A DNA stretch of 49,241 bases from Saccharicrinis carchari (GCF_900182605.1 NZ_FXTB01000015.1:1-49241); one strand, 5' to 3'; shown: positions 9,545-19,666, counted from the stretch's first letter. Notes: a model not told the origin generated them from the sequence alone. Made by a program: numbers and translations.

Positions 9545-9684
9545 TGCACTTCACTCCTTTAATAAAGAATCTTTTAAATGATTTATTCACGTAAGTTTTA
9601 AACTATTGGCGTTTTTTTTGCCCGATAAACAGAAATAATTCACAAGCTTTGTTTGAACCGGAGATAATAATTCTGTGGCTACCT

Positions 9685-11241
9685 CTAATCCTTCACAATG
9701 AGCAAACCTGTTAATACACTTCGTTGCCCACTATCTATACTGTTTTGATTATATACATTTCCGTTAACGATAAGGGTAGATGATCCACCGCCGTCGAGGT
9801 TAAGGGCATCTTTACAATCCATGTCCTCTTTCAGCAGCCTCGCCATGTCCTTTAATGAAATACCGGAGCTATAGGCTGCACGTCCGTCAACTACCAGAAT
9901 TACTAATTCCTTATCTGCCGTTATTCCTATCGCCGTGCGGTTGGCTAATGATCTAATAATGTCGTCGTAAAACAGCTCGTAGCCATAATTCTGTACCACA
10001 CTGCCATCTCTAATCAACACAGGTCCACCACCTATGGCATTAACTTTATTGTAGGGACTTCCATTTTCGGGGAAAGAGGGAGACGGTTTGGGCTGAGGCG
10101 TTTCTCCGTCTACATTTAACGCGGGTTGTGGATAGCCATATACTGTTTCTTCGGCAACGGTATATACCCAGTCGACACTATAATTTGATGTTTGGTCGTG
10201 GCCAAAGGCACCTCTGGTAACGTAAAAACTTCCCTTACGCGTCAGTTGACTTATGTTGCTCGATAGGAGCTTTCCGTTATTTATCACCAAACTATAAGAA
10301 GAGGTGGAGGCAAAATATCCCGTGTTAATGCCTACCAACGGCAACTTACCTTTTGTAGATTTATAATCGGCTACCATTTCCGAGACTTTCATGTTTCCCT
10401 TATCTTTATTGTAATAAGGCACAAACTCAAAATTCTTTGTTATGTCTATTTTGATCGCGTAGGCAGAGAAAGGCATTGCCGTACCATCCTGATTAAATCG
10501 GAAGGGCGTAGTGGAGGTGTACATACTAATTCCATCCACGTTGTCATAGGTACTCGTTTTTGTCCACGTGCGTTTCTGTTGATCGGTTTGATTTACCTTT
10601 ACCGTATAAATGCGTTGATTGCCGTTACCATCGGAAACCGAATACTCAACCGGACTGCTATAGTCTTTTACTGTGGTGGGATCCGGGCTTACGACAGCAC
10701 CGTTAACTGCGTCTACTATTGTATTAAGATTCGTAATATCGTCGTCGTGATGAACATATACTTCGACTTCATATTTTCTAGGCGAAACCTCCGTAATGGT
10801 TCCTTCGCGCAGATTAAACTCCCAGGCTTGTTGACCAGTTTGGAGGGCAAAGGTATTTATCTCGTTATTGATTGGCACCACGGTTAAAACGTAGTTTGTA
10901 TAGGATTGATCCGGAGCCGACACCTGAAAAGTAACCGGCGTGGCAAAACTGTATTTTACGCCATCTTTTGGTGACACCTTGGCATCAGCCGACAGACTAA
11001 ACCTGGGTATCAGGCTACCAACGTCTACGCTGCCTAATACATAAGCCGTAATGCTTTGTGCCTCATGGTCTATCCTTACCGGCAATTCCATTTCAACGTT
11101 TTCAAATGAAAGACCCAGTATCTGGGTTTCATATGCAATAGCATCCTCTATTTCCTTTTTTTCTTCATCAGAACACGATAAAACAAATACGCTTAAAAGT
11201 ATTAATAAACTTGATAGCGTTGTATAAAATGGATACTTCAT
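9685..11241 (-). CDS. DUF5018-like/NAGPA phosphodiester glycosidase lipoprotein
   Basis: The 518-residue protein has a lipoprotein signal (lipobox VLSC, about Cys23). Two consecutive immunoglobulin-like DUF5018-type repeats follow (about 35-125 and 130-215), each ending in a YTV-type strand. The C-terminal half is a NAGPA domain (phosphodiester glycosidase, DUF2233): GINTGYF (~295-301), AIGGGPVLI, NRTAIGI, and the diagnostic DALNLDGGGSSTLIV near residue 480. The mammalian namesake removes GlcNAc from GlcNAc-1-phosphodiester on mannose; bacterial members are phosphodiester glycosidases or of unknown specificity. As a probable surface or periplasmic lipoprotein in a SusCD locus, it may cleave a sugar-1-phosphodiester bond in the target glycan. 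It is 73 bp downstream of the large GHL10 gene. Confidence 0.85.
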   Translation of the reverse strand: MKYPFYTTLSSLLILLSVFVLSCSDEEKKEIEDAIAYETQILGLSFENVEMELPVRIDHEAQSITAYVLGSVDVGSLIPRFSLSADAKVSPKDGVKYSFATPVTFQVSAPDQSYTNYVLTVVPINNEINTFALQTGQQAWEFNLREGTITEVSPRKYEVEVYVHHDDDITNLNTIVDAVNGAVVSPDPTTVKDYSSPVEYSVSDGNGNQRIYTVKVNQTDQQKRTWTKTSTYDNVDGISMYTSTTPFRFNQDGTAMPFSAYAIKIDITKNFEFVPYYNKDKGNMKVSEMVADYKSTKGKLPLVGINTGYFASTSSYSLVINNGKLLSSNISQLTRKGSFYVTRGAFGHDQTSNYSVDWVYTVAEETVYGYPQPALNVDGETPQPKPSPSFPENGSPYNKVNAIGGGPVLIRDGSVVQNYGYELFYDDIIRSLANRTAIGITADKELVILVVDGRAAYSSGISLKDMARLLKEDMDCKDALNLDGGGSSTLIVNGNVYNQNSIDSGQRSVLTGLLIVKD

Positions 11242-11314
11242 GAGTCCCTGTTTTGATTATTAAATTATTTCCGATTTCAATATTTCTGAGTCGATTTTCA
11301 ATTCCTCTATTGCA

Positions 11315-13024
11315 TTATAACTCCGGAAACCTTGCCTTGTGTTTATAAAACGATTTAATAACCTGTTTAAAATTGTCGTTTTTGAGGGGTACGTCATAAA
11401 AGAAAGATTCACCCATGATACCCCGATCTCTGTTGGCTTGCATCTGCCCTCTCAACACTTCGGGATCGGCCAATCCTGAACTGCCCTTTAGAATAATGCC
11501 GGGAGACAAACGTACCAGCTTGCCGTCGCCGTGGCCATTGAAATAGGTAAGCACCTCGTCTATTGTCCAACCATAGGAAGCTACATTACTACGGTAGCAT
11601 TGCACAGACAGAATTTGCACTAAGCCCTCATCCAGCCATACGGGCCATTCCTGCATTAAATTTTGAAAGGCCCAAGGATAGGGGTTGGGCGAAAAGCCAA
11701 CGATACAATCTGGTTTGGCAGCTTTTACGGCGGTATACATTTTTTTTGCAAAGGAATTTAATATATCGGCTCTAAAACGCACCCACTCCCCATTGTTGTA
11801 ATCCGATGGAGCATCCTTACCTGTTTCGGTTTTATATTTTCCCACAGTATAGGAGTCATAGCCTGAGTTGCGTGGCATAGCCGGTAGTCGATCATCACCC
11901 TGTACGCCATCAATATCATATTTGTTTACGGCTTCCATCATTAAGTCGAGCATAAACTGCTGCACATCGGGATGATAGGCATTATAGTAAAAGTCGGTGC
12001 CGTTATAATTAGTTTCTTTACCATTATTATTGATACCAACCCAATCGGGATGTACGGCTAATATTTTGTCGTTGGATGGTGTTGGAGCCGAACCCCAACG
12101 CGACATAAAACCATATTCGTACCACAATATCACTTTTATATCTTTGGCGTGGGCCACGGTTATTAAATCGGCTAAAGCATCACCGGTTCCACCTGTGTAA
12201 TTGTGAAATAAAGCTTCCTGCGGAGTGTCGTACGAAGAGTTATCTGCAAGCACCTGGCTGGGATAGAGCGTTCTTGTTTTTGCCCATACACAAACATAAA
12301 TCACGTTAAAATTCAGTTCGTCGGCTAAGTCCACGCCACTTTGTATATCGGCATAGCTTCTTAAAAAATTGCTATGGCTGGGATCTGGCACCCAGAAGGC
12401 TCTCACAGCGGTTTCAGGATCTTCTACGATTGCCGTGACAACATATTCTTTTTTCTCACCGTTTTCGGCGGTTACAGTATAAGTAACTGGATTTGATAGG
12501 TCAACTACTACTCCAGATGCAGGGCTAACGATTGATTTAGGGGAGATAGCAATGATGGGTTTAACTTCAGTAATGTCCACGCCATACGCTACGGTAAGTT
12601 CAATGTTAAGGCCGTCTATCTTGGTGTTTTTATTGTATTCGGGTATTTCAAAACTAAGAATTTGATTTTGTGGGCTTGTTCCCAGCTCAACGGATGCCGA
12701 ATATGTTTTAACTTCCTGACCTAAGGTGATTTTAAAATCAAGTCCATTACTAAAATCGTAGATAAACCCCGAGGGTGGCGTTATAGTTGCGCCTTGGGTG
12801 GCAACAATAGTGGGGGATAAGCGTTTCAGGTCGGCATCAAAGGGGACAACCACATTTATCATCCGGGTTTCCTGATTTATTTTTGCCTTAACAACCGGAT
12901 TAAACTGATCGAAAGAAAAAGATGATATCTCAAGTTTTACAGGTTGCTCCACAGGACCTTCATCGCTCGAACAAGCCGCCAAAAAACAATATACTATCAA
13001 TAGAAGTAATCCGGAAAGCCTCAT
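11315..13024 (-). CDS. DUF5018-like/GHL10 glycosidase lipoprotein
   Basis: The start chosen is the ATG at 13024-13022, which gives a clean lipoprotein signal with lipobox LAAC (Cys18). An in-frame TTG 18 bases upstream is less likely. The 569-residue protein has two DUF5018-like beta domains (about 30-110 and 115-200), ending in TYTVTAENGEKKEYVVTAIV. A GHL10 TIM barrel follows, with VRAFWVPDPSHSNF, KVILWYEYGFMSRWG and the signature IDGVQGDDRLPAMPR. It shares the GxQGDDRLPAMP active-site block with the smaller GHL10 lipoprotein at 6930-8069 but carries extra N-terminal domains, suggesting a surface-extended, endo-acting enzyme; this is inference. The gene follows the terminator at 13042-13120, so its transcription either reads through or starts from a promoter in that gap. 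Confidence 0.85.
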   Translation of the reverse strand: MRLSGLLLLIVYCFLAACSSDEGPVEQPVKLEISSFSFDQFNPVVKAKINQETRMINVVVPFDADLKRLSPTIVATQGATITPPSGFIYDFSNGLDFKITLGQEVKTYSASVELGTSPQNQILSFEIPEYNKNTKIDGLNIELTVAYGVDITEVKPIIAISPKSIVSPASGVVVDLSNPVTYTVTAENGEKKEYVVTAIVEDPETAVRAFWVPDPSHSNFLRSYADIQSGVDLADELNFNVIYVCVWAKTRTLYPSQVLADNSSYDTPQEALFHNYTGGTGDALADLITVAHAKDIKVILWYEYGFMSRWGSAPTPSNDKILAVHPDWVGINNNGKETNYNGTDFYYNAYHPDVQQFMLDLMMEAVNKYDIDGVQGDDRLPAMPRNSGYDSYTVGKYKTETGKDAPSDYNNGEWVRFRADILNSFAKKMYTAVKAAKPDCIVGFSPNPYPWAFQNLMQEWPVWLDEGLVQILSVQCYRSNVASYGWTIDEVLTYFNGHGDGKLVRLSPGIILKGSSGLADPEVLRGQMQANRDRGIMGESFFYDVPLKNDNFKQVIKSFYKHKARFPEL

Positions 13025-13041
13025 ATTTAAAACATTAATCA

Positions 13042-13120
13042 ATTAAAACAAAAACCACCTTGTTACTGCATCCCCTCCACTATAATCGGAGGAGATGCAG
13101 TAAGCTCCTAAGGCGGTTTA
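13042..13120 (-). terminator. Strong stem-loop with T-tract between SusCD-lipoprotein block and enzyme block
   Basis: TTACTGCATC (13063-13072) pairs perfectly with GATGCAGTAA (13094-13103). The pairing extends inward through CCTCC/GGAGG (13074-13078 with 13088-13092) around a nine-base loop, and outward through AACCACCTT/AAGGCGGTT with one mismatch. On the minus strand the hairpin is followed by TTTTTGTTTTAATTG. This is a good intrinsic terminator or attenuator. It would make the SusC, SusD and DUF4623-like genes more abundant than the enzymes downstream. Confidence 0.75.
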
Positions 13121-13128
13121 TCAAAAAT

Positions 13129-14787
13129 TTATCTATTCAATTCTTCGATTATGAATCCGCTAAGTACTGTAAAGGCAAATACTTCGGGATTGTTGTCGGC
13201 ATTCATTACCACCGTATTGTTGGCATTTACCCAAGGATCTATTGGTCCGCTGAGCATTTTTTTGTACACTACTTTACTTGCAATGCTTTCAGGTGTTAAT
13301 GCTTTGATTCCTGCGACAGCATCCGCACCTTCGGTAATATTAACTACCTCAAGGAATGCACCCTCTGCTTGCCATTCGCGATTTACGGTGTACGACAAGT
13401 AACGTCCTCCATTATATTCGAATACATTTGCGTCCATAGCCCGGCCTTGTATTACGTCGCCTGAGATTTCGTAATCTACGGTACCGTCAGTATTAATGAT
13501 GTACATTGCTTCGGCTCCGGATACCAAAAATTTATTGGGTACACCCGGTAGAGCATTCACACGCCCGTATTGTCCTAATTTGTTGGCTTCCTCCAGTGTA
13601 GGGTTCGATACTACGGCATCGCCGAATGTTCCGCCAGTAGCTTTCCACATGTAAACCTCACTACCATCAGCCAATCCACCGTAACCCGGGAAATTGGAGG
13701 CCATGATGTAGCCATCGCCTGTAGGATCACCAATTATCGAAAGGGCATCACCTAAACGCTGCTTGTCATTGGTAGTGGTATACGATAACACCACGGAAGG
13801 GGCAGCGTTTACATTGTCCCATTTGTATACTTTAAATACCTTGTCAGCAGCAGCCATCACCATGTTGCAAGCATAAATAGCATCACCAACACACTGAACG
13901 TCAGATATAGCCCACGAACCGCCATCAACACCGGTCATATCCAATTCTTTGGCTTCGAACACGGCAGCTTCAATATCGTAATAGTACACATGGTTTCCAT
14001 TAGTACGTGAAGTAACAAAAACATACTTGCCGTTGTAATCGGCACCACGCGAGTTATTGTCGTTCATCTCTGTTGGAACTAATCCAGCCAGTGATGTTTT
14101 GTCCATAATGGTTTCGGCTTTTGTAGCATCAAATCCTGCAGTGGTGATGTTGGGAACGAATGTGTATACTTTGTCTTCACCGGCAAATGAGATGGTAATT
14201 TTTTGGTCGGGCAAGCTCAAGTCTACTCCTTTACCGGCCTCGGTTGAAGCCACAGCACCATTGGGGCCAAACTCCATACTTGTTATCACTACCGTATCAG
14301 CCTGTAAGTTGTTAAAAGTAACGGTAATTGTTTGGTTCATCAAGTTTAAATCTGTTTGGTATGCCTCGTTGGTAAAGGCACTGGCCACTTCAATAGCTTT
14401 TAGAACGGCTGCGTCCGGATCGGCTTTAGTTACACTCACCGAATAGGTTTCGCTCAAATCCCCATTAATAACCACCATATTGCGGGCCTCCGTGAAATCC
14501 AGTGCGGTGCCGGATGTAGGCGTGATTGAGGCTCCATTGGTAAGTACTGCCTCGAATGTGAGGGAGGTTAAGTCGGTTTCATAGGGAACTGCAACGGTAA
14601 CATTATTACCGGCGATAACACCTTGAATGACGAGATCCTGTGACTGCCCCGCATTAGTGATCGAAAATTCGGTGATTCTGGCCTCCGGCTTTGGATCATC
14701 GTCACTTGAACAAGAGGTAAACGACACACCCATTGCCATTAAGAGCAATAAGGTGGTTGATAATAGAGAAACATTTTTGAAATTCAT
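13129..14787 (-). CDS. DUF5018/DUF4623-like surface lipoprotein (SusE/F position)
   Basis: The 552-residue protein has a lipoprotein signal with a lipobox around FTSC (~26). Two immunoglobulin-like DUF5018-type domains follow (about 35-120 and 125-215). The long C-terminal region (about 230-550) has repeated beta-strand blocks of about 45-60 residues, such as RGADYNGKYVFVTSRTNG and GDALSIIGDPTGDGYI. I read these as a beta-propeller of DUF4623 type. It has no catalytic motif I can identify. It lies third after SusC and SusD, the place of SusE/SusF-type surface glycan-binding lipoproteins, and starts 44 bp after the SusD gene. A glycan-capture role is inferred. The DUF4623 assignment is by memory of fold and context. 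Confidence 0.65.
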   Translation of the reverse strand: MNFKNVSLLSTTLLLLMAMGVSFTSCSSDDDPKPEARITEFSITNAGQSQDLVIQGVIAGNNVTVAVPYETDLTSLTFEAVLTNGASITPTSGTALDFTEARNMVVINGDLSETYSVSVTKADPDAAVLKAIEVASAFTNEAYQTDLNLMNQTITVTFNNLQADTVVITSMEFGPNGAVASTEAGKGVDLSLPDQKITISFAGEDKVYTFVPNITTAGFDATKAETIMDKTSLAGLVPTEMNDNNSRGADYNGKYVFVTSRTNGNHVYYYDIEAAVFEAKELDMTGVDGGSWAISDVQCVGDAIYACNMVMAAADKVFKVYKWDNVNAAPSVVLSYTTTNDKQRLGDALSIIGDPTGDGYIMASNFPGYGGLADGSEVYMWKATGGTFGDAVVSNPTLEEANKLGQYGRVNALPGVPNKFLVSGAEAMYIINTDGTVDYEISGDVIQGRAMDANVFEYNGGRYLSYTVNREWQAEGAFLEVVNITEGADAVAGIKALTPESIASKVVYKKMLSGPIDPWVNANNTVVMNADNNPEVFAFTVLSGFIIEELNR

Positions 14788-14831
14788 AATTGCTGATTTT
14801 TAATTATTAAATAATACTAAAAGGGTTTATA

Positions 14832-16298
14832 CTAATTGCCACCATCCCACCACACGCGGGTATATTGTGAATCGCCACCCATACGGCTGACAGCTGCGCT
14901 ATATTCATCGGCATTGTATCTTCTCTCATTAACAGGGTATGGTATGCGGCGGGGCATGTCCGGATTGTCGGGCCAGGTATAAACAGGTTGATCCAGTTCA
15001 GGGTATCCGGTTCGGCGAACCAGATTCCATGCTTCGTTCCCATTGGGGAAAAGTGCTATCCATCGCTGTTCGTATATCTGTTGAAGTGCTTCGGAAGCGT
15101 TAAACTTGGCATTCCCGTTGATAAAGATGTTTTGCACCTCGGTGTCGACAATACCAAACTGTTCAAGTGAGGCGCGAAGTCCTTGCTCATAAAATTCCTG
15201 TGCACTACCTGATATATATCCTCTTTGCGCGGCTTCTGATTTTAAAAAACACGCTTCAGCATAGGTGAACACATAATGCGGAGTTTCGTCTTGTAAAAAG
15301 AAATCGCCCAAATTGCAGTATTTAGGTTGATAAACGCTGTTGTAGTTTAGGCTCAATTCATCCTGAGATTGCCCGTTGCGCAAACCTAGGTATTCACCGT
15401 CCACGTTAGGCTGTGCATATACTTGTAGGCGTGGGTCGGCGTTATTGTCCAGTAAGTCGTACATAGTTTTACTAATACGAACCTCTTGCCAACCGTATAC
15501 ATATTTCAAAGGATTTTTAACATGATAGGTCGGCCCATCGGCATCAGGTATCACTTTGACCATATCCGCATTACTTTGCATGGTTTTGGTAATATCGAGC
15601 TGCGAAAGGTACATTTTGGTCATTTCATCCTCAGCCACTTTGGAGGCGCGTAATGCGATACGCATCATCAGGGAACCTGCAAAGCGCTCCCACTGTGCAG
15701 CGTCACCCGTAAAAACGACATCGGCCTCTCCGTATCCCACGTATCCTTTGCCTGCATTCTGAGCAATCAATTCCATCGATTCCTTAAGCTCTTTTAGCAT
15801 ATCAGCATAGATATCTTTTTGTTTGCTGAAGGAAGGTTTTATACTCACAAATGCTTGATCGTACGGTATGTCGCCGTACATATCGGTAAGTAATTGATAC
15901 ATATAAACCTGCCATATCCTACTACAAGCCTCTTTGATGGGATTCTCTAATTTCTTTGACAATTGGATTGCATTATAATTCAAATTGAGCGGTGCAAAAT
16001 AGGCTCTTGCATAATACCAGTCCCATACGGTATTTCCGGGTCCGGGTTCGTAATTGTCGGATGTAAAGCCGGGTTTTATATTGGATAAATGTTGAGCATA
16101 TACCGAGCCTGCCGTTTGATGTAAAAATTGCCACACGCCCACGCTCAGCCCCGACCCGGTTACCAGAGCACGGGTAAACAAGTAATCCGGCTCTATCTGC
16201 TCCGACCCGGTTTTAGGCCTATCCATTTCCTCAAACTCATCGGTACAGCTCCATAGAATAGAAGCGATAATTATTGTGTATAAAATTATTTTCTTCAT
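14832..16298 (-). CDS. SusD/RagB-family nutrient-binding lipoprotein (SusD-like_2 type)
   Basis: The 488-residue protein has a short lipoprotein signal (SILWSC, Cys17). The TPR-rich SusD fold follows: RIWQVYMYQLLTDMYGDIPY is the characteristic helix pair, with WERFAGSLMMRIALRAS, TYAEACFLKSEAAQRGY, and a C-terminal QRWIALFPNGNEAWNLVRRT block. This pattern is the SusD-like_2 (PF12771) branch. SusD proteins sit on the cell surface as a lid over the SusC barrel and bind the glycan. The gene starts 120 bp after the end of SusC and precedes the DUF4623-like gene by 44 bp, consistent with one operon. Confidence 0.9.
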   Translation of the reverse strand: MKKIILYTIIIASILWSCTDEFEEMDRPKTGSEQIEPDYLFTRALVTGSGLSVGVWQFLHQTAGSVYAQHLSNIKPGFTSDNYEPGPGNTVWDWYYARAYFAPLNLNYNAIQLSKKLENPIKEACSRIWQVYMYQLLTDMYGDIPYDQAFVSIKPSFSKQKDIYADMLKELKESMELIAQNAGKGYVGYGEADVVFTGDAAQWERFAGSLMMRIALRASKVAEDEMTKMYLSQLDITKTMQSNADMVKVIPDADGPTYHVKNPLKYVYGWQEVRISKTMYDLLDNNADPRLQVYAQPNVDGEYLGLRNGQSQDELSLNYNSVYQPKYCNLGDFFLQDETPHYVFTYAEACFLKSEAAQRGYISGSAQEFYEQGLRASLEQFGIVDTEVQNIFINGNAKFNASEALQQIYEQRWIALFPNGNEAWNLVRRTGYPELDQPVYTWPDNPDMPRRIPYPVNERRYNADEYSAAVSRMGGDSQYTRVWWDGGN

Positions 16299-16418
16299 CT
16301 GTTTAAAGTTTAGTAAAACCCTGATAGCCTTTACAAATATTAAGTGTTTCTGATCTAAATATTTACCACAGCTATGCCGGTTTCATGTTTTACTGATTGA
16401 TTTTTTGAAAACTGGCTT

Positions 16419-19400
16419 TTAGAAATCTATTTTTAGGTTAAACGTAAAACTGCGCGACTCCGGCAGTGAGAACATTTCGTAACCGGTTCCGTTGCCTACG
16501 CTAAAAGAGGACTCGGGAGAAATATTGTCAGTTTTTTTATACAGGTACGCCAGGTTATTTGCCGACACTCCTAGCGTAATGCTCTTTAATGGGGTTGAAG
16601 CCAGCATACTGCTACCCAAGGTATAATTCAACGATACATTGCGCAAGCGCACAAAAGACGCATCATCCACAAAGGCTTCGTCCACACGACTAACTCGATC
16701 CCAATATTTTTGGGGATCAACAGGATAACTGCCTGCCACACCATCTTTCACACCTATCACCTGGAAGCCATCATTGGGTACTGTACCGGTAACGGCGGCA
16801 ATTTCCTTCGCTTTTGTCCACTCGTCACGGCCTTGGGTTGTAAAGGCCAGCGTTCCATATTCGGCTCCTACCTTGTTCGAGAAGGAATAGATATCGTGCC
16901 CCAGCTTTGAATCGATGGAGAATTGCAAACCCAGATTTTTATATCTGGCTCTTCCGTTAAAGCCCAACATCCAGTCGGGGTAGGCATTTCCCAACATCTG
17001 CTCCGTATCGATGGCTCCGTCTTCTGTGGTTGCTATCTTAGGTAAATTTTCTTCATCTACAATCAATCTGCCTTGCTCGTCTCTGGCAAATGCCGACCCC
17101 GAAAAAACACCTGCGGGCTGATACCTAATGGCATTTACACTAAAAGAACCTACGCCACTTAGATACAGGCGGTCGATTTCCTCATGCAATTCTTCCACTT
17201 CAGCTTTCTGATAAGTTACGTTGAGTCCTAAATTAAGGTTAAAGTCTTGGGTCTTTACCACATCTCCACTCATCGCCATCTCTATTCCTTTGTTTCGAAT
17301 AAATCCCGCATTCATGTATCCACTGCTGTTACCCGTCGATTGAGGTAGTGGTACCAGCAATATTTGATCCCTGGTTCCCATTTGGTATAGGGTTAAATCA
17401 AGTGCCATCCTATTGTTCAACAGAGAAGATTCAAGCCCGAATTCGACCGATTCAGTGTATTCGCTTTTTATATCAGGATTGGCTCTTTTGGCACTAATGC
17501 CCGCATAGGGCAAGCCGTTGTATTGGTTGGGATTGGTTGAATATTGAAAATACCGGAAGCTGGATAGGTCAGCATCAGACCCCACCGCACCGTAGGAACT
17601 ACGTACTTTTAGGTAATTAAGCCAACCGGGTAACGACAGCGATTCGCTAAGTATCCAACTTAATCCTACTGAGGGGTATTGGTATGACCAATTAGCACTG
17701 GAAAGCGATGAAGACCAATCATTACGAAATGACAGATCCAAGAATATCTTACTTTTGTAATCGGCAGAAAACAGCGCATATACAGATTGTATTTCCTTAT
17801 TGGAGTACCCCTCAGCTGAAAGGGGGTTTAAAAAGTTTTGGATCACATAAGGCCCTACTTCGTTTATCAATCCCGACTCAGAAGAGGTACTGACGCTGGT
17901 TTGGGTTCTCTTCATGATGTTGCCACCAAACGAAGATTGAACCCTGAAACCGTTCCACTCGTCGCCAATAGTGATTAAAGCATCGTAGTTTTCTTCTCTA
18001 AATTCACTTTTATTCTTGTTTAATGCTGCCAACCCGTTGGCCTTGTAGTATGTTTTATCAGCTACTATACGTTTTCTGTCGTCTACAATATAATCGAGGC
18101 CGGCTTTTCCTTTAATACTGAGGGCAAAGGGAAGGTGGAGTAGCTTTTGCACGTCCATCGTCAGTTCGCCAAACCCCAAAATTCTGGACCGATCGTCCAT
18201 ATTGTTGTTCAAATCTACTGCCCAATAGGGGTTCTGCAATAACGGTGCTTGGGCATACACGGGTGCCTTGTCTCTCCAACTAACTGTTCCGTCGTCGTTT
18301 ACTTGGTAGGTGGAATTCCACACCACAGGTGCTCCGTCAACAGTTTGATAGGTTTTTAATTGATTCATCCGAACCGACCGGGGCATCACGTTCATCAAAA
18401 AAAATGGATTGTCGGGCGAGGCTGCCAGATTTGGCCGATTTTCGGCAGCTTGATATATATAGTTCGCCTTAGCATCCAAGGTCAAAAAGTCGCTTAACTC
18501 ACTGTCGAACCGAATGGCAAAGGAATTCTTTTTAAAGGTACTGTTGGGTATTTTACCTTTGTTGTCCATATTAGAGGCAGAAAAATATATTCCATTCTTG
18601 TCGCCCCGTTTATTTATAGTAACCGTATTGTTCCAAGTGGTTTCAGTTTTCAAGAACTCATCATACGGATGTTTCGCTCCACCATTGAGTACCTGTTCCT
18701 GATTTAGAAAGTTCGTTACTGTTTGTCCGGTCATTTTAGCACCCCAGCTACGGTAGCTTATAGCATCATATTTGCCGTTAGACCCCTGTGCATATTCATT
18801 TTGCAAGTTGGGTTTTATCAATGGGTTCGAGATTTCAAAGCTGGAAGAGAGTGAAACGCCCACACTTTTGTCGCGGCTACCCTTTTTTGTGGTAATCATG
18901 ATCACCCCGTTTTGTCCTCGCGAACCGTATAAGGCCGCAGCGGCACCTCCCTTAAGTACTGAAACAGATTCTACGTCGGCCGGATTGATATTATTGGCTC
19001 CGCTTCCATAATCAAAACCACCATATTGGCCACCTGAGGCTCCTCCGCCGTTTGATAGAGGAACCCCATCAACAACAAACAACGCTCCGTTGCCGCCGGT
19101 CAAACTACTCACTCCACGTATTAATACTTGTGTGGAGCCGGCAGGGCCGCTACCTGAACTAATTACATTTAAGCCACTTGCTTTGCCACTTAATCCTTCC
19201 AAGGGGCTCATGCTCGAAGTGGCCTGCATACTGTTACCATCTACATTTTGTACGGCATAACCCAGGGCTTTCTTGTCGCGCTTTATACCCAGAGCAGTAA
19301 CCACCACTTCATCCAGACTTTTGAAATCCGACATAAGTGTAACAGTAATAAAGGATAGACCCGAAATATCTACTTCCTGATTATTAAAACCAATAAAGGA

Positions 19401-19625
19401 AATGACCAATACATTTTTGCCTTGCGGAACACTTAAGCTAAATGACCCATCTATACTGGAGATAGTACCTACGGGATTTGATTCGGTTCCTTTAACAATT
19501 ATACTTGCTCCGGGCAGAGTCTCGCCATCCTCATCAATAATAACACCTGAAATAGTTTTTGATTGTGCGGACAAGGTTGCTACCTGTAAGCAAAAAACTA
19601 CAACTATCAATAAATACTTATACAT
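16419..19625 (-). CDS. SusC/RagA-family TonB-dependent outer-membrane transporter
   Basis: The 1068-residue protein has a signal peptide (cleavage after TLSAQ, about 21). A CarboxypepD_reg-like domain follows (about 23-105, KTISGVIIDEDGETLPGASI), then the SusC-type TonB box and plug start SLDEVVVTALGIKRDKKALG (about 103-122), the plug (PVSSLT-like RGVSSLTGGNGALFVVDGVP), and a 22-strand barrel ending in an aromatic-terminated strand (FNLKIDF). It imports oligosaccharides across the outer membrane with its SusD partner, which is encoded next. It is the first gene of the operon after the ROK regulator gene and has a 249-bp leader region containing a palindrome that may be an operator. Confidence 0.95.
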   Translation of the reverse strand: MYKYLLIVVVFCLQVATLSAQSKTISGVIIDEDGETLPGASIIVKGTESNPVGTISSIDGSFSLSVPQGKNVLVISFIGFNNQEVDISGLSFITVTLMSDFKSLDEVVVTALGIKRDKKALGYAVQNVDGNSMQATSSMSPLEGLSGKASGLNVISSGSGPAGSTQVLIRGVSSLTGGNGALFVVDGVPLSNGGGASGGQYGGFDYGSGANNINPADVESVSVLKGGAAAALYGSRGQNGVIMITTKKGSRDKSVGVSLSSSFEISNPLIKPNLQNEYAQGSNGKYDAISYRSWGAKMTGQTVTNFLNQEQVLNGGAKHPYDEFLKTETTWNNTVTINKRGDKNGIYFSASNMDNKGKIPNSTFKKNSFAIRFDSELSDFLTLDAKANYIYQAAENRPNLAASPDNPFFLMNVMPRSVRMNQLKTYQTVDGAPVVWNSTYQVNDDGTVSWRDKAPVYAQAPLLQNPYWAVDLNNNMDDRSRILGFGELTMDVQKLLHLPFALSIKGKAGLDYIVDDRKRIVADKTYYKANGLAALNKNKSEFREENYDALITIGDEWNGFRVQSSFGGNIMKRTQTSVSTSSESGLINEVGPYVIQNFLNPLSAEGYSNKEIQSVYALFSADYKSKIFLDLSFRNDWSSSLSSANWSYQYPSVGLSWILSESLSLPGWLNYLKVRSSYGAVGSDADLSSFRYFQYSTNPNQYNGLPYAGISAKRANPDIKSEYTESVEFGLESSLLNNRMALDLTLYQMGTRDQILLVPLPQSTGNSSGYMNAGFIRNKGIEMAMSGDVVKTQDFNLNLGLNVTYQKAEVEELHEEIDRLYLSGVGSFSVNAIRYQPAGVFSGSAFARDEQGRLIVDEENLPKIATTEDGAIDTEQMLGNAYPDWMLGFNGRARYKNLGLQFSIDSKLGHDIYSFSNKVGAEYGTLAFTTQGRDEWTKAKEIAAVTGTVPNDGFQVIGVKDGVAGSYPVDPQKYWDRVSRVDEAFVDDASFVRLRNVSLNYTLGSSMLASTPLKSITLGVSANNLAYLYKKTDNISPESSFSVGNGTGYEMFSLPESRSFTFNLKIDF

Positions 19626-19666
19626 ATCCTCGGATTTTTATTTAATACCACTAAAGTCTTTAAAAC

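Noticed and set aside
11315-13042. TTG start for the large GHL10 gene (and similar TTG starts at 8078 and 30707)
   Set aside because: In each case an ATG a few codons in gives a clean signal peptide, and at 8069 a 4-base overlap with the upstream stop.
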